DNA from: Anaeromyces robustus
Taxonomy: Eukaryota; Neocallimastigomycota; Neocallimastigomycetes; Neocallimastigales; Neocallimastigaceae
Reading direction: 5' to 3'
Length of the DNA stretch: 64,000 bases
Assembly (NCBI GenBank): GCA_002104895.1
Contig: MCFG01000055.1
Coordinates: forward strand, 48,501 to 112,500
Below, one piece after another: positions 38,287 through 51,085 of this stretch (within the stretch, counting starts at the first letter, position 1; every line of letters begins with the position of its first letter). The position numbers and the translations under genes are program-made. The notes beneath the pieces were generated by a model, which saw only the letters and a program-made list of their open reading frames with translations, was not told the DNA's origin and did not search any database.

Positions 38287-38385
38287 TATTTTATTTTATT
38301 TTATTTTATTTTATTTTATTTTATTTTATTTTATTTTATTTTATTTTATTTTATTTTATTTTATTTTATTTTATTTTATTTTATT
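38287..38385. repeat. (TTTTA)n microsatellite
   Basis: About 20 pentamers. The plus-strand frame at 38192-38410 reads Leu-Phe-Tyr-Phe-Ile repeats from it and is not a gene. Confidence 0.95.
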
Positions 38386-38999
38386 TAAATACACTTTATA
38401 TTATTACTAACTATTATTATTATTATTATTTTAACTATTTTTAATACTTTTTTTTTAATATTAGGCTATTATTTATGGTTTGTAGATTTTAAAATATTAG
38501 TAATGAATATTAATGAATATTAATGAATAATCTATTTTATAAGAAAAAAATATAAAAAAAATTTTTTTTCTATGCATAATATTTATTTTATTTTATGTAT
38601 TATTTATTATTTATTTAAAAAAAATCCACTATTTTGATATTTTGTAAAAAAAAAAAAAAAAAAGAACAAAAAAATTATTATTCATTATTATTCATTATTT
38701 ATTGTTTATTGTTTATTATTATTTATTATTTATTATTTGTTATCTGTTATTATTATTAACTATTATTAAATAAATAAATAAATAAATAAAATAAAAACAT
38801 TTTAAATAATAATTAATTAATACAATAATCAATCAATAATGGGAAAAAAAAAAATGAAAATAAAAAGATGATATGGAAAAAAAAATCACAACAAAATAAA
38901 AAAAAGATAATAAAAAGAAAGAAATAAAAGAAAAGAAAATTTATTACATCATTACATCATAACTAAATAAAATAAAATAAAATGAAATAGATAAATAAA

Positions 39000-39019
39000 T
39001 ATATAAATATATAAATATA

Positions 39020-39050
<31 letters not shown>

Positions 39051-39315
39051 ATATATATATATATATATAAATAAATAAATAAATATATAAATAAATAAAT
39101 ATATAAATATATAAATAAATAAATAAGTAAATAAATAAATAAATAAATAAATAATAAATAAATAAATAATAAATAAATAAGTAAATAAATAAATAAATAA
39201 GTAAATAAATAATAAATAAATAAATAATAAATAAATAAGTAAATAAATAAATAAATAAGTAAATAAATAAATAAATAAGTAAATAAATAAATAAATAAGT
39301 AAATAAATAAATAAA
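39000..39315. repeat. Interrupted (TAAA)n array with periodic GTAA units
   Basis: TAAA repeats in which a GTAA unit returns at regular steps from about 39125 on, giving a secondary period of about 20 bases near the end. Confidence 0.85.
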
Positions 39316-41124
39316 TTTATATTATATTATATTATATTATATTATAGATTATAGATTATATATGATATATTATATATTATATATATTATATATTATAGAT
39401 ATTATTTATATAATAGATTCATTTATTATTTATCTATTTACTTATTTATTTGTTATTTAAATAAAATTTATTATTTAAATTTAAATTTAAATTTAAATAA
39501 ATAAAATAAATAATTTTTTTGTTTTAAAACAAAATAATTAATTAATTAATTAATTAATTAATTATAATAAAAAAATTTTTTTTTTTGTTTTACATCTTTT
39601 ATAAATGCTTCACAATCCTTTAAAAAGTACAAAAGAAATAGAAAAAAAAGAAAAAAAAGAAAAAAAAAATTTTTTTTATTTTTTATTTTTTTTTATAGAT
39701 TTTCTATAGCATAAAAAGAAAAATGAAACAAAATAATTAATTAATTAATTAATTTTAATAATAAAATAATTTATATAGAAATAGAAATAATTATAATAAT
39801 TATAATAATTTTGAATAGAATATAAATTGAATGAATTGATATAAATGATATAATTAAGTAGATTTATTATATTTATATATTTATTTATTTATTTATTATA
39901 TTTATTTATTTATTAATTTATTTATTTATTTATTTATTATATTATATTAATAATTTATAATTATAATAAAAAATTTATTATTTAAAAATTATTTCAATTC
40001 ATTTCATATAGATTTAGATGTATTATCATGTTTTTTTTTTTTTAATATGATTTTTTATTTTATATGATTTTTTCATCTTTCCTTCATATATTTTATATTT
40101 ATTAATATTAATAAATATTTTAATAAAATGATTATTAATATTTAATATTTAATATAATAAATACATGTTTTTGTTATATTAACCGTTTTTATTTATTTAG
40201 TTAGTTATTCATTCATTCATTTATTTATTATATTTATTTATTATATTTATGAGTTATTTTATATCATTGGTGAAAAACTGGTATGATAATAAATATATTA
40301 AATTATATATTAAATTATATTATGTTAGGTTATATCATATTATTTAATTATAAAAAAATACTATAATTAGTAATAATCATAATATTAGAAGAAATCTATC
40401 AGAAATTTTATTTAATAATAAATAAAATAAACAACAATATTGAATTAGAATAATGTTAAGTAATATATAAATTTAATATATTTTAATATCTAATAATATA
40501 TTTAATATACTATATATATATATTATTAATGTATTTGCTTATTGAATTGATAGAATTTATTATTTTAAATTTGTGTAACACATTCTAACAATATTATCCT
40601 TTTTTTTTGTAAATAAATAAATAACTAATAACTAAATAAAATAATAAAAATAACTAAATAAATAACTAATAAATAAATAAATAAATAAATAAATAATAAT
40701 TAATTAATTAATTAATTAATAAGCATTTAAAAAATAAAAACAATTATTAATAACATTATGATATGATATGATATAATTAATAAACAATATTCTTGGTAAT
40801 AATTTTTTTTTAATTTATTATTTATCTTTCATGATTTCATGATTCCATTTTTTTACTTTTTCATAATATAAAAAAAAATAATAAATAATTAAATAAATCA
40901 ATAAAAAAATATCTTTAACTGCATAATAAAAATAAAAGTAGAAATTTTTAGCATCAATATACCCACTATGAAAAAAAAATAATATTTATATATACTTATG
41001 TATATATTATATTATATTATATTGGCAAAAAAAAAAAACTTAGAACACAAATATTATAATATAAAACAAATATAAATAAAAAAAAAATGTAATATAAATA
41101 ATAATTTTTATTCATTTTATTATT

Positions 41125-41127
41125 TGT

Positions 41128-41202
<75 letters not shown>

Positions 41203-41203
41203 T
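41125..41203. repeat. (TTTA)n microsatellite
   Basis: About 19 tetramers. Confidence 0.95.
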
Positions 41204-42286
41204 TATTAAAAAAAAAAGGTTTAATTGTCACCAAATTAAAATAATAAATCTTCTTTTATAGTAAAAATTATATAATTAATATAATTAATATAATTAATAA
41301 TAAATATATTATATTTATATATATTAATAAAAATAAATATTAATATTTACAATCATGAATATATATTAATATTAAATAGTAATATATTAATATATTATTA
41401 TTATAAATTTTCATAATAAATAGATTTAAATATTTGGCTTTTATAATTATTTATTTATTTTTTATTTTTTATTTTTTATTATAAAAAAAGGTTTCTAATT
41501 TGAAAAATTTATAATAATTAATATTTAATAATTAATAATTAATAAAGTTTATACTTTTTTTTTTTTTTTAATCTAATTTGTATTCAAATAAAAATTAAGT
41601 TTTTTCGTTTAAATTAATGATTTTCAATAAATTTTTTTAAAAAAAAAAAATTTAAAAAAAAAAATTCTTCATATTCATAAAAGTAAAAAAAAAAAAAAAT
41701 TTTTTTTTTCTATAATTTTTTTCTTCATATATAAAAAGCATATTTTTTCATTTTTTTTTCATATATAAAGCATATTGATTTTTTTTTTATTTTTATTTTT
41801 ATTTTTTTTTTTTCCTTTAGGTTATTTTAAAAAATTAAAAAAAAAAATAATAATAATAATAATAAAATGTTTTTGTAAATAAAAAAAATTATATATCTAT
41901 AATTTCTTTTTATATAAATAAAAATAAAAATAAAAATAAAAAAAATGTTAATTTATATTATTATTTAAAGTAACATTTTAAATAAAACATAATTGAAAAA
42001 TATATCAGTAACATAAACAAAAAAAAAACAATAATTCATAATAAATTTGAAATTTTAATAATAAAATTAGTTAAAAAAAAAATTCAATTATAAAACAAAA
42101 AATAAATAAAACAATTAAAATTAAAGGATATATTATAAAAAGTATATAAATGTATACCTATTTATAATATTAAAAAAAAAATGTTTACCACTATATAGAA
42201 AATATACAAAAACAATTTTTTTTTTTTTTTTTTTTAATAAAAAAGTATTAGTAAATTAATAATATTTAAGTTATTTTATTTATATT

Positions 42287-42558
42287 ATATTTATAAATAT
42301 TTCAATTAAATTTCAGTTACATAGTTAACTTTTCATACTTCAAAATTTAATTATTTATAGTATATTTATAAATATTTCAATTAAATTTCAGTTAACTTTT
42401 CATACTACAAAATTTAATTATTTATAGTATATTTATAAATATTTCAATTAAATTTCAGTTACATAGTTAACTTTCTATAATACAATTTAATTATATATAG
42501 TATATTTATAAATATTTCAATTAAATTTCAGTTACATAGTTAACTTTCCATAATACAA
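42287..42558. repeat. 4x ~73-bp tandem repeat upstream of receptor gene
   Basis: TTATAAATATTTCAATTAAA starts at 42291, 42365, 42433 and 42506 (spacings 74, 68, 73). Each copy continues with TTTCAGTTACATAGTTAACT; the second lacks ACATAG. The array ends about 200 bases before the start codon of the receptor at 42761, so it sits in the promoter or 5' leader. Confidence 0.9.
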
Positions 42559-42760
42559 TTTATAATATGTGTACTTGTATTATACATATCACTTATATAA
42601 CAAAAAAAATTATCAAAATTAAATTTAAAATTTAAATTTAAAAAAAAATATACATATAAAATTTTGTTTTTGTTTTTTTTTTTTTAACTTATTAAATTAT
42701 ATTTTTTTTTTTTTGTTACAGTTTATAAATTATAAATTATAAATATATATATATATAAAA

Positions 42761-45700
42761 ATGAACAAAATAAATAAAATTTTAAATTTTAATATTATAA
42801 TAAATATAATATTAATATTTAATATGGTATTTGCCAAAAATGAAAATGTTATTAACATTTTAATAAATAAGCCTGATATAAATCCAGATGAATACCTAAA
42901 TAATTATAATTCCTTAATAAACCAATATTTTTTAGATAATAATTTAAAAAATAGTTTTAATATACCCAATGTTGAAATTCATTTTTCATATTGTATACAA
43001 GCTGATAATACCACTGATATTTATGCTAAAAATATAACAAAATATTTTTCTGACCATAGTTCTATAATAAATAAGGAATATGTAAAATATATAAGTTGTA
43101 CAATAAATGAACTCAAAAAATCAGATTATGATATGATGATATTGGGTGATAATTTTTTATATAGTGATGATGCCTATATCAGTTATTCAATATATAAAAT
43201 AGTTTATGGCTATGCAGATCTTTATGAATATTATGTTAATTATGATAGTCTTATAAATAAAGCAAAATTAAACTTTCATAAAAATGATATTCTAGAAGGT
43301 GGGTTTTATAGAGATAAAGGATTATTTGCCCTTCCATATGAAATAGATTATGATATCTTATTTTATTATGATTATATTAAAAATTTTATAAATGATATAA
43401 GTACTACCGAAAATAATATGTTAAGTTCAAATACAAATAATTTTAATAATACAAATATAAATGAAAATGTAAATGTAAATGTAAATGCAAATCCAAATAA
43501 TCATAATAATAATACAAGTATAAATGAAAATGTAAATGTAAATGCAAATGCAAAGAATCATAATAATACAAATATAAATACCAAAGTAAAGATTAATAAA
43601 AGATCAGAATGGTATAATAACAATAGCTTTTATAATTATGATACCAATATAAAATTTATTGTTAATAATAAGAATAATAATAAGAATAATAATACCAATA
43701 CCAATACCAGTAATGTTCGAACAAAAAATAATAATAATAGTAAAAATGATAATATTAATGATATAAATCATGATAAAAATAATTCTACTACATCCTTAAA
43801 AAATATTAATAAAAATAATATTTTATTATCATTACCACTTAGTAATATAACTGATAGTCATGAATTAAGTAAATATTTTAATGTAACAACTACCGAATAT
43901 CAAACATTAATTGATAATGGATTAATTAGTGCAGGTCTTGGAAATAATAATGAATTATTGACTTTATTTTCAGAATTTATTCATTATAATAAATATATAC
44001 CATATAATGAAAAAGATGATGAAAATATATTTTTTTTCAATTTTTTATGGACTGATGAAGAAAAAAAGAATTTATTTTATAATAAGTTTAGAGAACATAT
44101 CATAAATTCAACGGGTAAAAATATTAATGAAAATTTACTTATTAGTATAGAAGAGGCCTATCAAGCATTTATGAAAAGGGAAAAATTATTTTTAAAAGGA
44201 AAAGCATCCTATTATCAAACCTTTAAAAATCAAAATATGACTCTTTCCTATAAAGGTCTTCCAAATAATGTTAGTGCCTTGAATAGAAAATATTTAGTAA
44301 TTAATAGACGTACTAAAAAGGATATAACCACCTTGGCTGAAATTGCACTTCAACTTACTTCAGAAGAAATGCAACTTTACCGTTTAAATCATTTTAGTAA
44401 TATACCAACCTTTGATTTAAATAAATCTAATTCCCAAGAATTCCATACTTATTGTCAAAATAATTCAGAATTTTGTCATTTAATTCAACAAATAAATTCA
44501 TTTGATACCTCTAAAATTTTCAATAGATATACCTATAGTGGAAATTTTATGGAAACCAATCTTATCGTACCAAGTTATTTAAATGATTATTTAAAAACCA
44601 ATAATTCTACTAAAATCAATAATAAATTAACAAATATTCTCAATACCTATTTATTTTCATTATCAGAAATGTATAAATTGGATTATCATCTTTTAATACA
44701 AGATATAATAACAGCTGTTGTTCTCTTAATTTTAATCGTTGTCATCATTTTGGTATTTTTAAATCGTAAACATCCTTATTTAAAAGCTATTTCACCTCAC
44801 TTATCCAATTTAACGATTATTGGAATGGCTATAAATATCATGGTCACAAAACTTATCATTTATTCTCATGATTTAGTCATGTGTCGTTTAGTTTATATCT
44901 TAAAATTTTTTGTATTAAATTTAGTCTATTTACCAATGTTTGCCATTATTTTCCGTATCTACTATATTTATACAAATATTTCTAAAGTTAATTTTGGTAA
45001 AAAATTAAATGATAAACGTATATTAAACATTATCTCTATTACTTTATTGATTATCCTATTAATTACTATAGTCATTGGATATAATGATGAAATTTATGTA
45101 ACAACAATGGGAGTAGCTTTTCCTACAAGAATGGTTATGTGTTATTATGTTCATTTTCAATTTCATTCCATTTTTTCATATGCCTACTCTATCTTTATGG
45201 TAAGGAAATAAAAAAAAAAATTTATTTTTAACATTATCTAATATTTATTAATTATATTAAAAAAAAAATTTTTTTTTTGTTTTAACATCATCTTATATTA
45301 TAAAAAAAAAAAAAAAATTGTTTTAACATCCTCTAATCTAAATTTATCTTTTTTTTTTTTTAAAATATTTTATTTATTATTATTTTATAATTTTATCATT
45401 TTATAATTAATATAGTTTATAGCTATGATAATTATGACATTAAAAACAATTAAAGTATCTAAAAAATTTGGTGAAGTCAAATATATTTTATTTATTGTCA
45501 TTTTATTATTTTCATCCATGCTTTCAGAAGGACATTATATTATTTTAACGATATTGGGTAAAAATACACCATTTTATTTAATTCTTCATATTATATATGT
45601 TATTATTTGTCTTGCATGTGTTTATCTTTTAGTAGGTTATAGACTTATCTATATTAAGAAACATCCCATTAAAAATGGAACTTATAAAGGAAATGATATT

Positions 45701-46024
45701 AATAATGATTATTTTAATACAACTATTAATATTGTTGATTTTATACCATTAAAAAAGGAATTAATTAAAAATTATCCATTTTTCAGTAAAAGTAAATTAA
45801 ATAATAATCAAGGTACTTTCTTTGTGGTTAAAGATCATCAAAATCAAAATCAAAATCATCAAAATGAAATGTTTGATCCTTCAGATCCTATTGAAAATAA
45901 TCCAAATAATTATTTCTTTAATCAGGCTTTAAAAAAGATAGAAAATGAACAAAATAGGCAAATTTATCAAAATAGAAATTTAAATCAAAATAGAAAATTA
46001 AGTCATAATACAAGAGGATATTAG
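42761..46024 (+). CDS. SBP-7TM class C GPCR-like receptor, 1015 aa, two exons
   Basis: Exons 42761-45199 and 45416-46024 join in phase 0 across a 216-nt intron (GTAAGG...TAG). The 1015-residue product starts with a signal peptide of about 25 residues ending NMVFA. Residues about 30-610 match a bacterial-type extracellular solute-binding fold, broken at about 220-360 by an Asn-rich insert. From about 645 there are seven membrane helices like the GABA-B type of class C GPCRs, with HPYLKAISPHLSNLTIIG after TM1, a Cys in MCRLVYILKF at TM3 and FRIYYIYTN at its inner end. The C-tail (about 890-1015) is Asn/Gln-rich. Likely a plasma-membrane receptor for a sugar or other small ligand, signalling through G proteins; both are inferred. 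Reading through the intron would stop after VRK, so the splice is needed to complete the helices. Confidence 0.85.
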
Positions 46025-46537
46025 ATGATGATGTTTTTAAAAAAAGGAATTAAAAATAAAAAAAAAAAAAAAATTAATTTGATAAATGAGAAAAAGAAAA
46101 AAAAAAACATTTTTTGGAATTGAAAAAAAAAAATTGATTAGTAAAAAAAACAAAACAAAACAAAGAAAAAAGAAATACAAAAATTAAAGAAAAAAAAAAT
46201 TGAAATTGAAATTAAAAAAAAAAAAAAAAAGGTGAGAATTAAAAAATGTTAAAAACACAAGAAAAAAAGAAAAAGAGGAAAAAAACTAATAATAATAATA
46301 ATAATAATAAAATAAAGTTGAAAAAATAAAAATTTAAAAATAAATAACAAAAAAAAAAAAAAAGATCAATAATTAAAGAAAAAGATTTACATTCCAGTAA
46401 TTAAATTATTAAAATATAAAATAAAAAAAAAATAAAAAAATAAAATAAAAATAAAGAATGAATGAAAATTATTAAAAAATAAAGATTCACATAATATTTA
46501 TAAAATAAAAATAAAAATAAAATTAAAATTAAAATTA

Positions 46538-46577
<40 letters not shown>

Positions 46578-46984
46578 ACATTAACAATTGTTATTAGTAC
46601 TTTAAAATTTATAGTTTATATATATATAAATATATAAATATATATATATATTATTTTAACATTACAATATAATATATATATATGCTTAATATTTAAATTT
46701 ATTAATATATATATATATACAAAAAATATTATTAAAAAAAGAATTATATTATTATATATAAGGTATATAATATAAATATTGAATTATTAAATATTATATA
46801 CACATATATATTATATATATGTAATTCTTTTTTTTTTTTTTTTCCCTTTTTTTCCTTTTTCTTTATTATTTTATTAAATAATGTTATTTCCCCCACTTTT
46901 TTTATATAATAACAATTTATAAATATATATAATATATATAGTTGTTTTTTTTTTTTTTTTATTAGTTTTTTCTTTTTTAATTTT

Positions 46985-47024
<40 letters not shown>

Positions 47025-47790
47025 TTTTTATTTTTTTAATTTATTTTTATTTTTTTAATTTATTTTTTTTTTTCTTCATTAATTTATATTGATTGTAAAT
47101 TTGATGAGAAAGAAAAAAAAATAAGAAATAAGAAATAAAAATAAAAAAAATAGAAAAAGGTCGAAAACAGTTAATATATATTATAAGAAAAATCATTTAT
47201 TTACATTAATATTTTAAGTAATTAAACACTTTATTTATAATACTATAAAAAAAAGAAGAAAGAAAAAAAAAAAAAAAAAAAAAAGATAAATAATTATTAT
47301 TATTAACACAAAAAAAAATTAAAAAAGAAAAAAAAATTAATATTATTATAGTAAAATAAAAATAAAAGTTTTTTATTTCACTAATAACCCTAACATTAAT
47401 GCCATAATTTCTTTTCTTTTTTATTTTTTTTTTCTTATTGAATAAGAAAAAAAAAAAAAAAAGAAAAGATAATTTCAACACTCCAATAATAAACAATTTT
47501 TTAATATTTCTAAAAAAAAAAAAGAAAAAACTATATATATATATATTTCTTTTATAATAAAATAATAATAAAAAAAATAATAATTTATATCTAATACTAA
47601 AATATTAAAAAACAAAAAAAAATTAATAATAGTAATGATGGTAGTAATAATAGCAAAAAAATAAAAAAAAATAAAAATAAAAAAAAACAATAAAAATAAA
47701 AAAAAATAAAAAAAATAAAAATTATAATAAAAATAAAATAAAAAAGGATGTGTTTAATTAATAATATAAAACCGTTATGTGTTGATTTAA

Positions 47791-47838
<48 letters not shown>
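47791..47838. repeat. (GTT)n microsatellite
   Basis: About 16 triplets. No coding frame extends from it on either strand, so it is not a Gln/Val/Asn run of a gene. Confidence 0.95.
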
Positions 47839-48479
47839 GGTTGTTGTTTTCTTTATTTACCTTATAAAATATATATATATTTATATATATTAATTATTCC
47901 TTAATAAAAAAGATTATACATCAAATAAATCCATAATACACATCTATAATAAATAATATATCCATAATACATCCAACATCCATATATAACCCCACATTAA
48001 ATTAATTTATTTTTATTTTTATTTTACTTTATTTTTAATTTTTTTAATAATTAGAAATCTTTTATTAATGCATTCTTGATTGAAATAATGCAAATATTTT
48101 AATATTTAAAAAATTAATAATTAATATTTAATATTAATTAATGATAATAATTAATATTTAATATTTAATAATATTTAATAATTAATGTTTAATAATTAAT
48201 ATTTAATATTTAATAATACTTAATATTTAATAATTAATAATAATAATAGTAATAATTGATTTTTTTTTTCTTTAGTTATGCAATTAAAATATTTTTTCTT
48301 TTTTTTTTTTTTTTTTTAATATTAATAAATTAAGATCTTTTTTTTTTTTATTATTTTTACCAAGAAAATATATATTAATTTTTATTTTTATTGGTTGTTG
48401 TTATAATGTTATAATCCATATAACTTACTAATAATTAATTAATGGTGTGGTTCTTCTTCTATCTTTTATAAATTAAAAA

Positions 48480-48557
48480 TATTAAATAAAAAATAATAAT
48501 AATAATAAATAATATTAAAAAATATATTATTATTATTATTTATTATTATTATTATTA

Positions 48558-48632
<75 letters not shown>

Positions 48633-49114
48633 ATATAATTAGTATTATTAATTATTATTAATTATTATTAATTATTATTAATTATTATTATTATTATTAT
48701 TATAATTATTAACTATTATTATTATTATTATTAATTATTATTATTGTTATTATTATTATTATTATTAACTATTATTATTATTGTAATTATAATTATAAAT
48801 TTTTATAATTATTAACTATTATTATTATTATTATTATTATTATAATATAATTAGTATTATTAATTATTATTATTATTATTATTATTCATTATTATTATTA
48901 TTATAAATTTTTATAATTATTAACTATTATTATTATTCATTATTATTATTATAAATTTTTATAATTATTAACTATTATTATTATTCATTATTATTATTAT
49001 AAATTTTTATAATTATTAACTATTATTATTATTCATTATTATTATTATAAATTTTTATAATTATTAACCATTATTATTATTATTATTATTATTATAATAT
49101 AATTAGTATTATTA

Positions 49115-49155
<41 letters not shown>

Positions 49156-49205
49156 ATATTATTATTATTATTATTACTATTATTCAATATTATTATTAAT
49201 TATTA
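48480..49205. repeat. (ATT)n domain with 48-bp higher-order repeats
   Basis: ATT triplets interrupted by AATTATTAACT and AAATTTTTATAATTATTAAC blocks. The marker ATAAATTTTTATAATTATTA begins at 48903, 48951, 48999 and 49047, exactly 48 bases apart. Confidence 0.9.
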
Positions 49206-49880
49206 TAATAATTTATTATTATTAATGTTTATCAGGTTTAAATAACAATAATTATTATTCTTATTATTATTCTGTAAAATATATCTAAAAAAAAAAAAAA
49301 AAAAAAAAACTGGTACTATCATAATTGTGAATAAATTTAAAAAAAATGTCAATATTGACATATTATTACCAAAGAAAATAAAAAAAATTTTTTTAATTAT
49401 TAACATAACTTTACCTAACCATAACCTTAAATTTTTAATAATTTTTTTTTATTTTTTGTTAAAAAAAAAAAAAAAAAAGAATTAACCTTTTAAAAGAAAT
49501 TTTTTTGGAAATATCTAAATTATAAACTCTTAATAATGAAAATAATTATTATTATGGTAGGAATAAGAATAAAAAATATATAAATATTAATTATATATAT
49601 ACATTTTTTTATTATGAAAACCCATTATTCACTTATATTTATTTACTTAATTAATTAATTATTTATTTATTAATTAAATAACTATTATTATTATCATTTA
49701 TTTTATTTTTTTTTTATTTTTCAATACATAATTTATTTTTATTTTTAATGTTTTTTTTTTTTTTTTTTTTTTTTTTTCTTTTGTTTTTTACATTACATTA
49801 TATATTATATTTTTTTAATTTATTTTAATTTATTTTATTTTTATTTTTTATTTTTTAATACATAATTAATTTTATTTTTA

Positions 49881-50576
49881 TTAAAGTGTTTTTTTTTCTT
49901 TTTTTATTGTTGTTGTTTTTGTTTCTGTTTCATTATCAAATAAAAATTTTCCTTTCATTAAATAAATACCTAATATGGCATTAAATATTACCACAGAAAA
50001 TGTACTAAATCTTTCAAATATACCAAAAACAGATTTAGGTAATAAACCTGTTCCAATAGGACCAATTAACATAGCTATTAAACAAACAATAGACCAAATA
50101 CTAAGAGATTTTAATTGTTCAAAATTTTTTGAGGCTAGGGAAATAACTATTAATGAAATTAAAGATAATATTACTACTAAAACAGTAATAATAAGATGCA
50201 TAATATTTTGAGGATGAGTTACTGACCCATCCGTTACCCAAGGAAACATATTATAACCTATTTGGGTAATCCATTCCATTAAAGTAAAAGAATAAATTCC
50301 AAATTTCATTAATTTCGATGGACAATTAATTATTTCAATACAAATGGCCATCACGGATAAAATAGCACATGGTCCAAATAAAGAATTTAATTGATTAGCT
50401 AATACTTTTGATGGTGAACCATCTGCTGAAAGTTCACTAATGGCCATACTTTTCCAATCATAATCAGGATAAGCTAAAGGTGAAAATAAAACCATAGCCG
50501 TATAAGATAATAAACTTATTATACCAAATATTCCAAAAGTTCTTAATCTTTTTTCTATTAAAGAATATCTATCCAT
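49881..50576 (-). CDS. DUF998 family membrane protein, 231 aa
   Basis: Single-exon protein of 231 residues with six hydrophobic segments at about 14-34, 66-86, 90-110, 122-147, 157-180 and 186-208. It fits the DUF998 family (PF06197), an integral membrane family common in bacteria and found in some fungi, without a known reaction. Conserved-looking spots are LAYPDYDWKSMAISELSADG after TM1, HPQNIMHL before TM4 and IGPIGTGLLPKSVFGIFERF around TM5-6. The C-tail is a short Lys/Thr/Glu stretch. It lies head-to-head with its paralogue at 52393, 1.8 kb apart. Family assignment is from memory of the fold pattern and motifs; transfer from bacteria is possible but codon use is like that of the neighbours. 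Confidence 0.8.
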   Translation of the reverse strand: MDRYSLIEKRLRTFGIFGIISLLSYTAMVLFSPLAYPDYDWKSMAISELSADGSPSKVLANQLNSLFGPCAILSVMAICIEIINCPSKLMKFGIYSFTLMEWITQIGYNMFPWVTDGSVTHPQNIMHLIITVLVVILSLISLIVISLASKNFEQLKSLSIWSIVCLIAMLIGPIGTGLLPKSVFGIFERFSTFSVVIFNAILGIYLMKGKFLFDNETETKTTTIKKEKKTL

Positions 50577-50821
50577 GTTTTTTTTTTCCTTCCTATTTTT
50601 GTGTTTCTATGCTTAATTTTTATTATTCTTATATATATTATTATTATTATTATTTATTTTTTGGTTACTATAAGTATTTGTATAGATGTCATTTTTTTTT
50701 TATATTAAATTATTATTAAATAATAAATTATATTAATAATTATAATTAGTATAATTGAAAATAAAAAAAAATAAAAATTTTATCTGTGTAAAATACATAA
50801 GTTTTAAAATATAAAAAAAAA

Positions 50822-50862
<41 letters not shown>

Positions 50863-50873
50863 ATTTATAATAA

Positions 50874-50921
<48 letters not shown>

Positions 50922-51049
50922 ATTTATAATAATAAATAAAAACAAATATAATATTTTTATTATATTATTTATAAAAATATATATTTGTTTTTATTTTTTA
51001 TTTATTATAAATATTTTATTTTTTTTTATTATATAATATATATTTAAAT

Positions 51050-51085
<36 letters not shown>

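Larger units (their letters stand above)
34393..42286. other. Gene desert, part 3 (7.9 kb)
   Basis: Simple A/T DNA throughout. Notable tracts are an 8-bp TTTCTATA repeat near 35155-35200, (TTTA)n at 36355-36525, AATAATGAAT-type repeats at 37960-38010, an ATTAATATTC 12-bp repeat at 38075-38190, (TTTTA)n at 38287-38385, (TAAA)n with regular GTAA changes at 39000-39315 and (TTTA)n at 41125-41203. No coding-like frame was seen on either strand. Confidence 0.65.
46025..49880. other. 3.9-kb convergent intergenic region, simple DNA
   Basis: A-rich then T-rich DNA after the receptor gene, a (GTT)n tract at 47791-47838, ATTAATATTTAAT-type repeats at 48110-48250, and a long (ATT)n domain at 48480-49205 with a 48-bp higher-order repeat. 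Frames at 47206-47496, 47475-47690 and 49203-49406 are Phe/Leu/Ile runs and were not called. Confidence 0.6.

Noticed and set aside
38192-38410. 72-codon frame of Phe-Ile-Leu-Phe-Tyr repeats
   Set aside because: Pure (TTTTA)n microsatellite.
45200-45211. End of the receptor gene at the stop after VRK
   Set aside because: It would cut the protein within the membrane domain; the GTAAGG donor and the in-phase exon at 45416 complete the helices.
49975-50211. Plus-strand 78-codon frame (and a similar minus frame at 52758-53138)
   Set aside because: Antisense shadows of the two DUF998 genes; they resemble each other only because the genes do.
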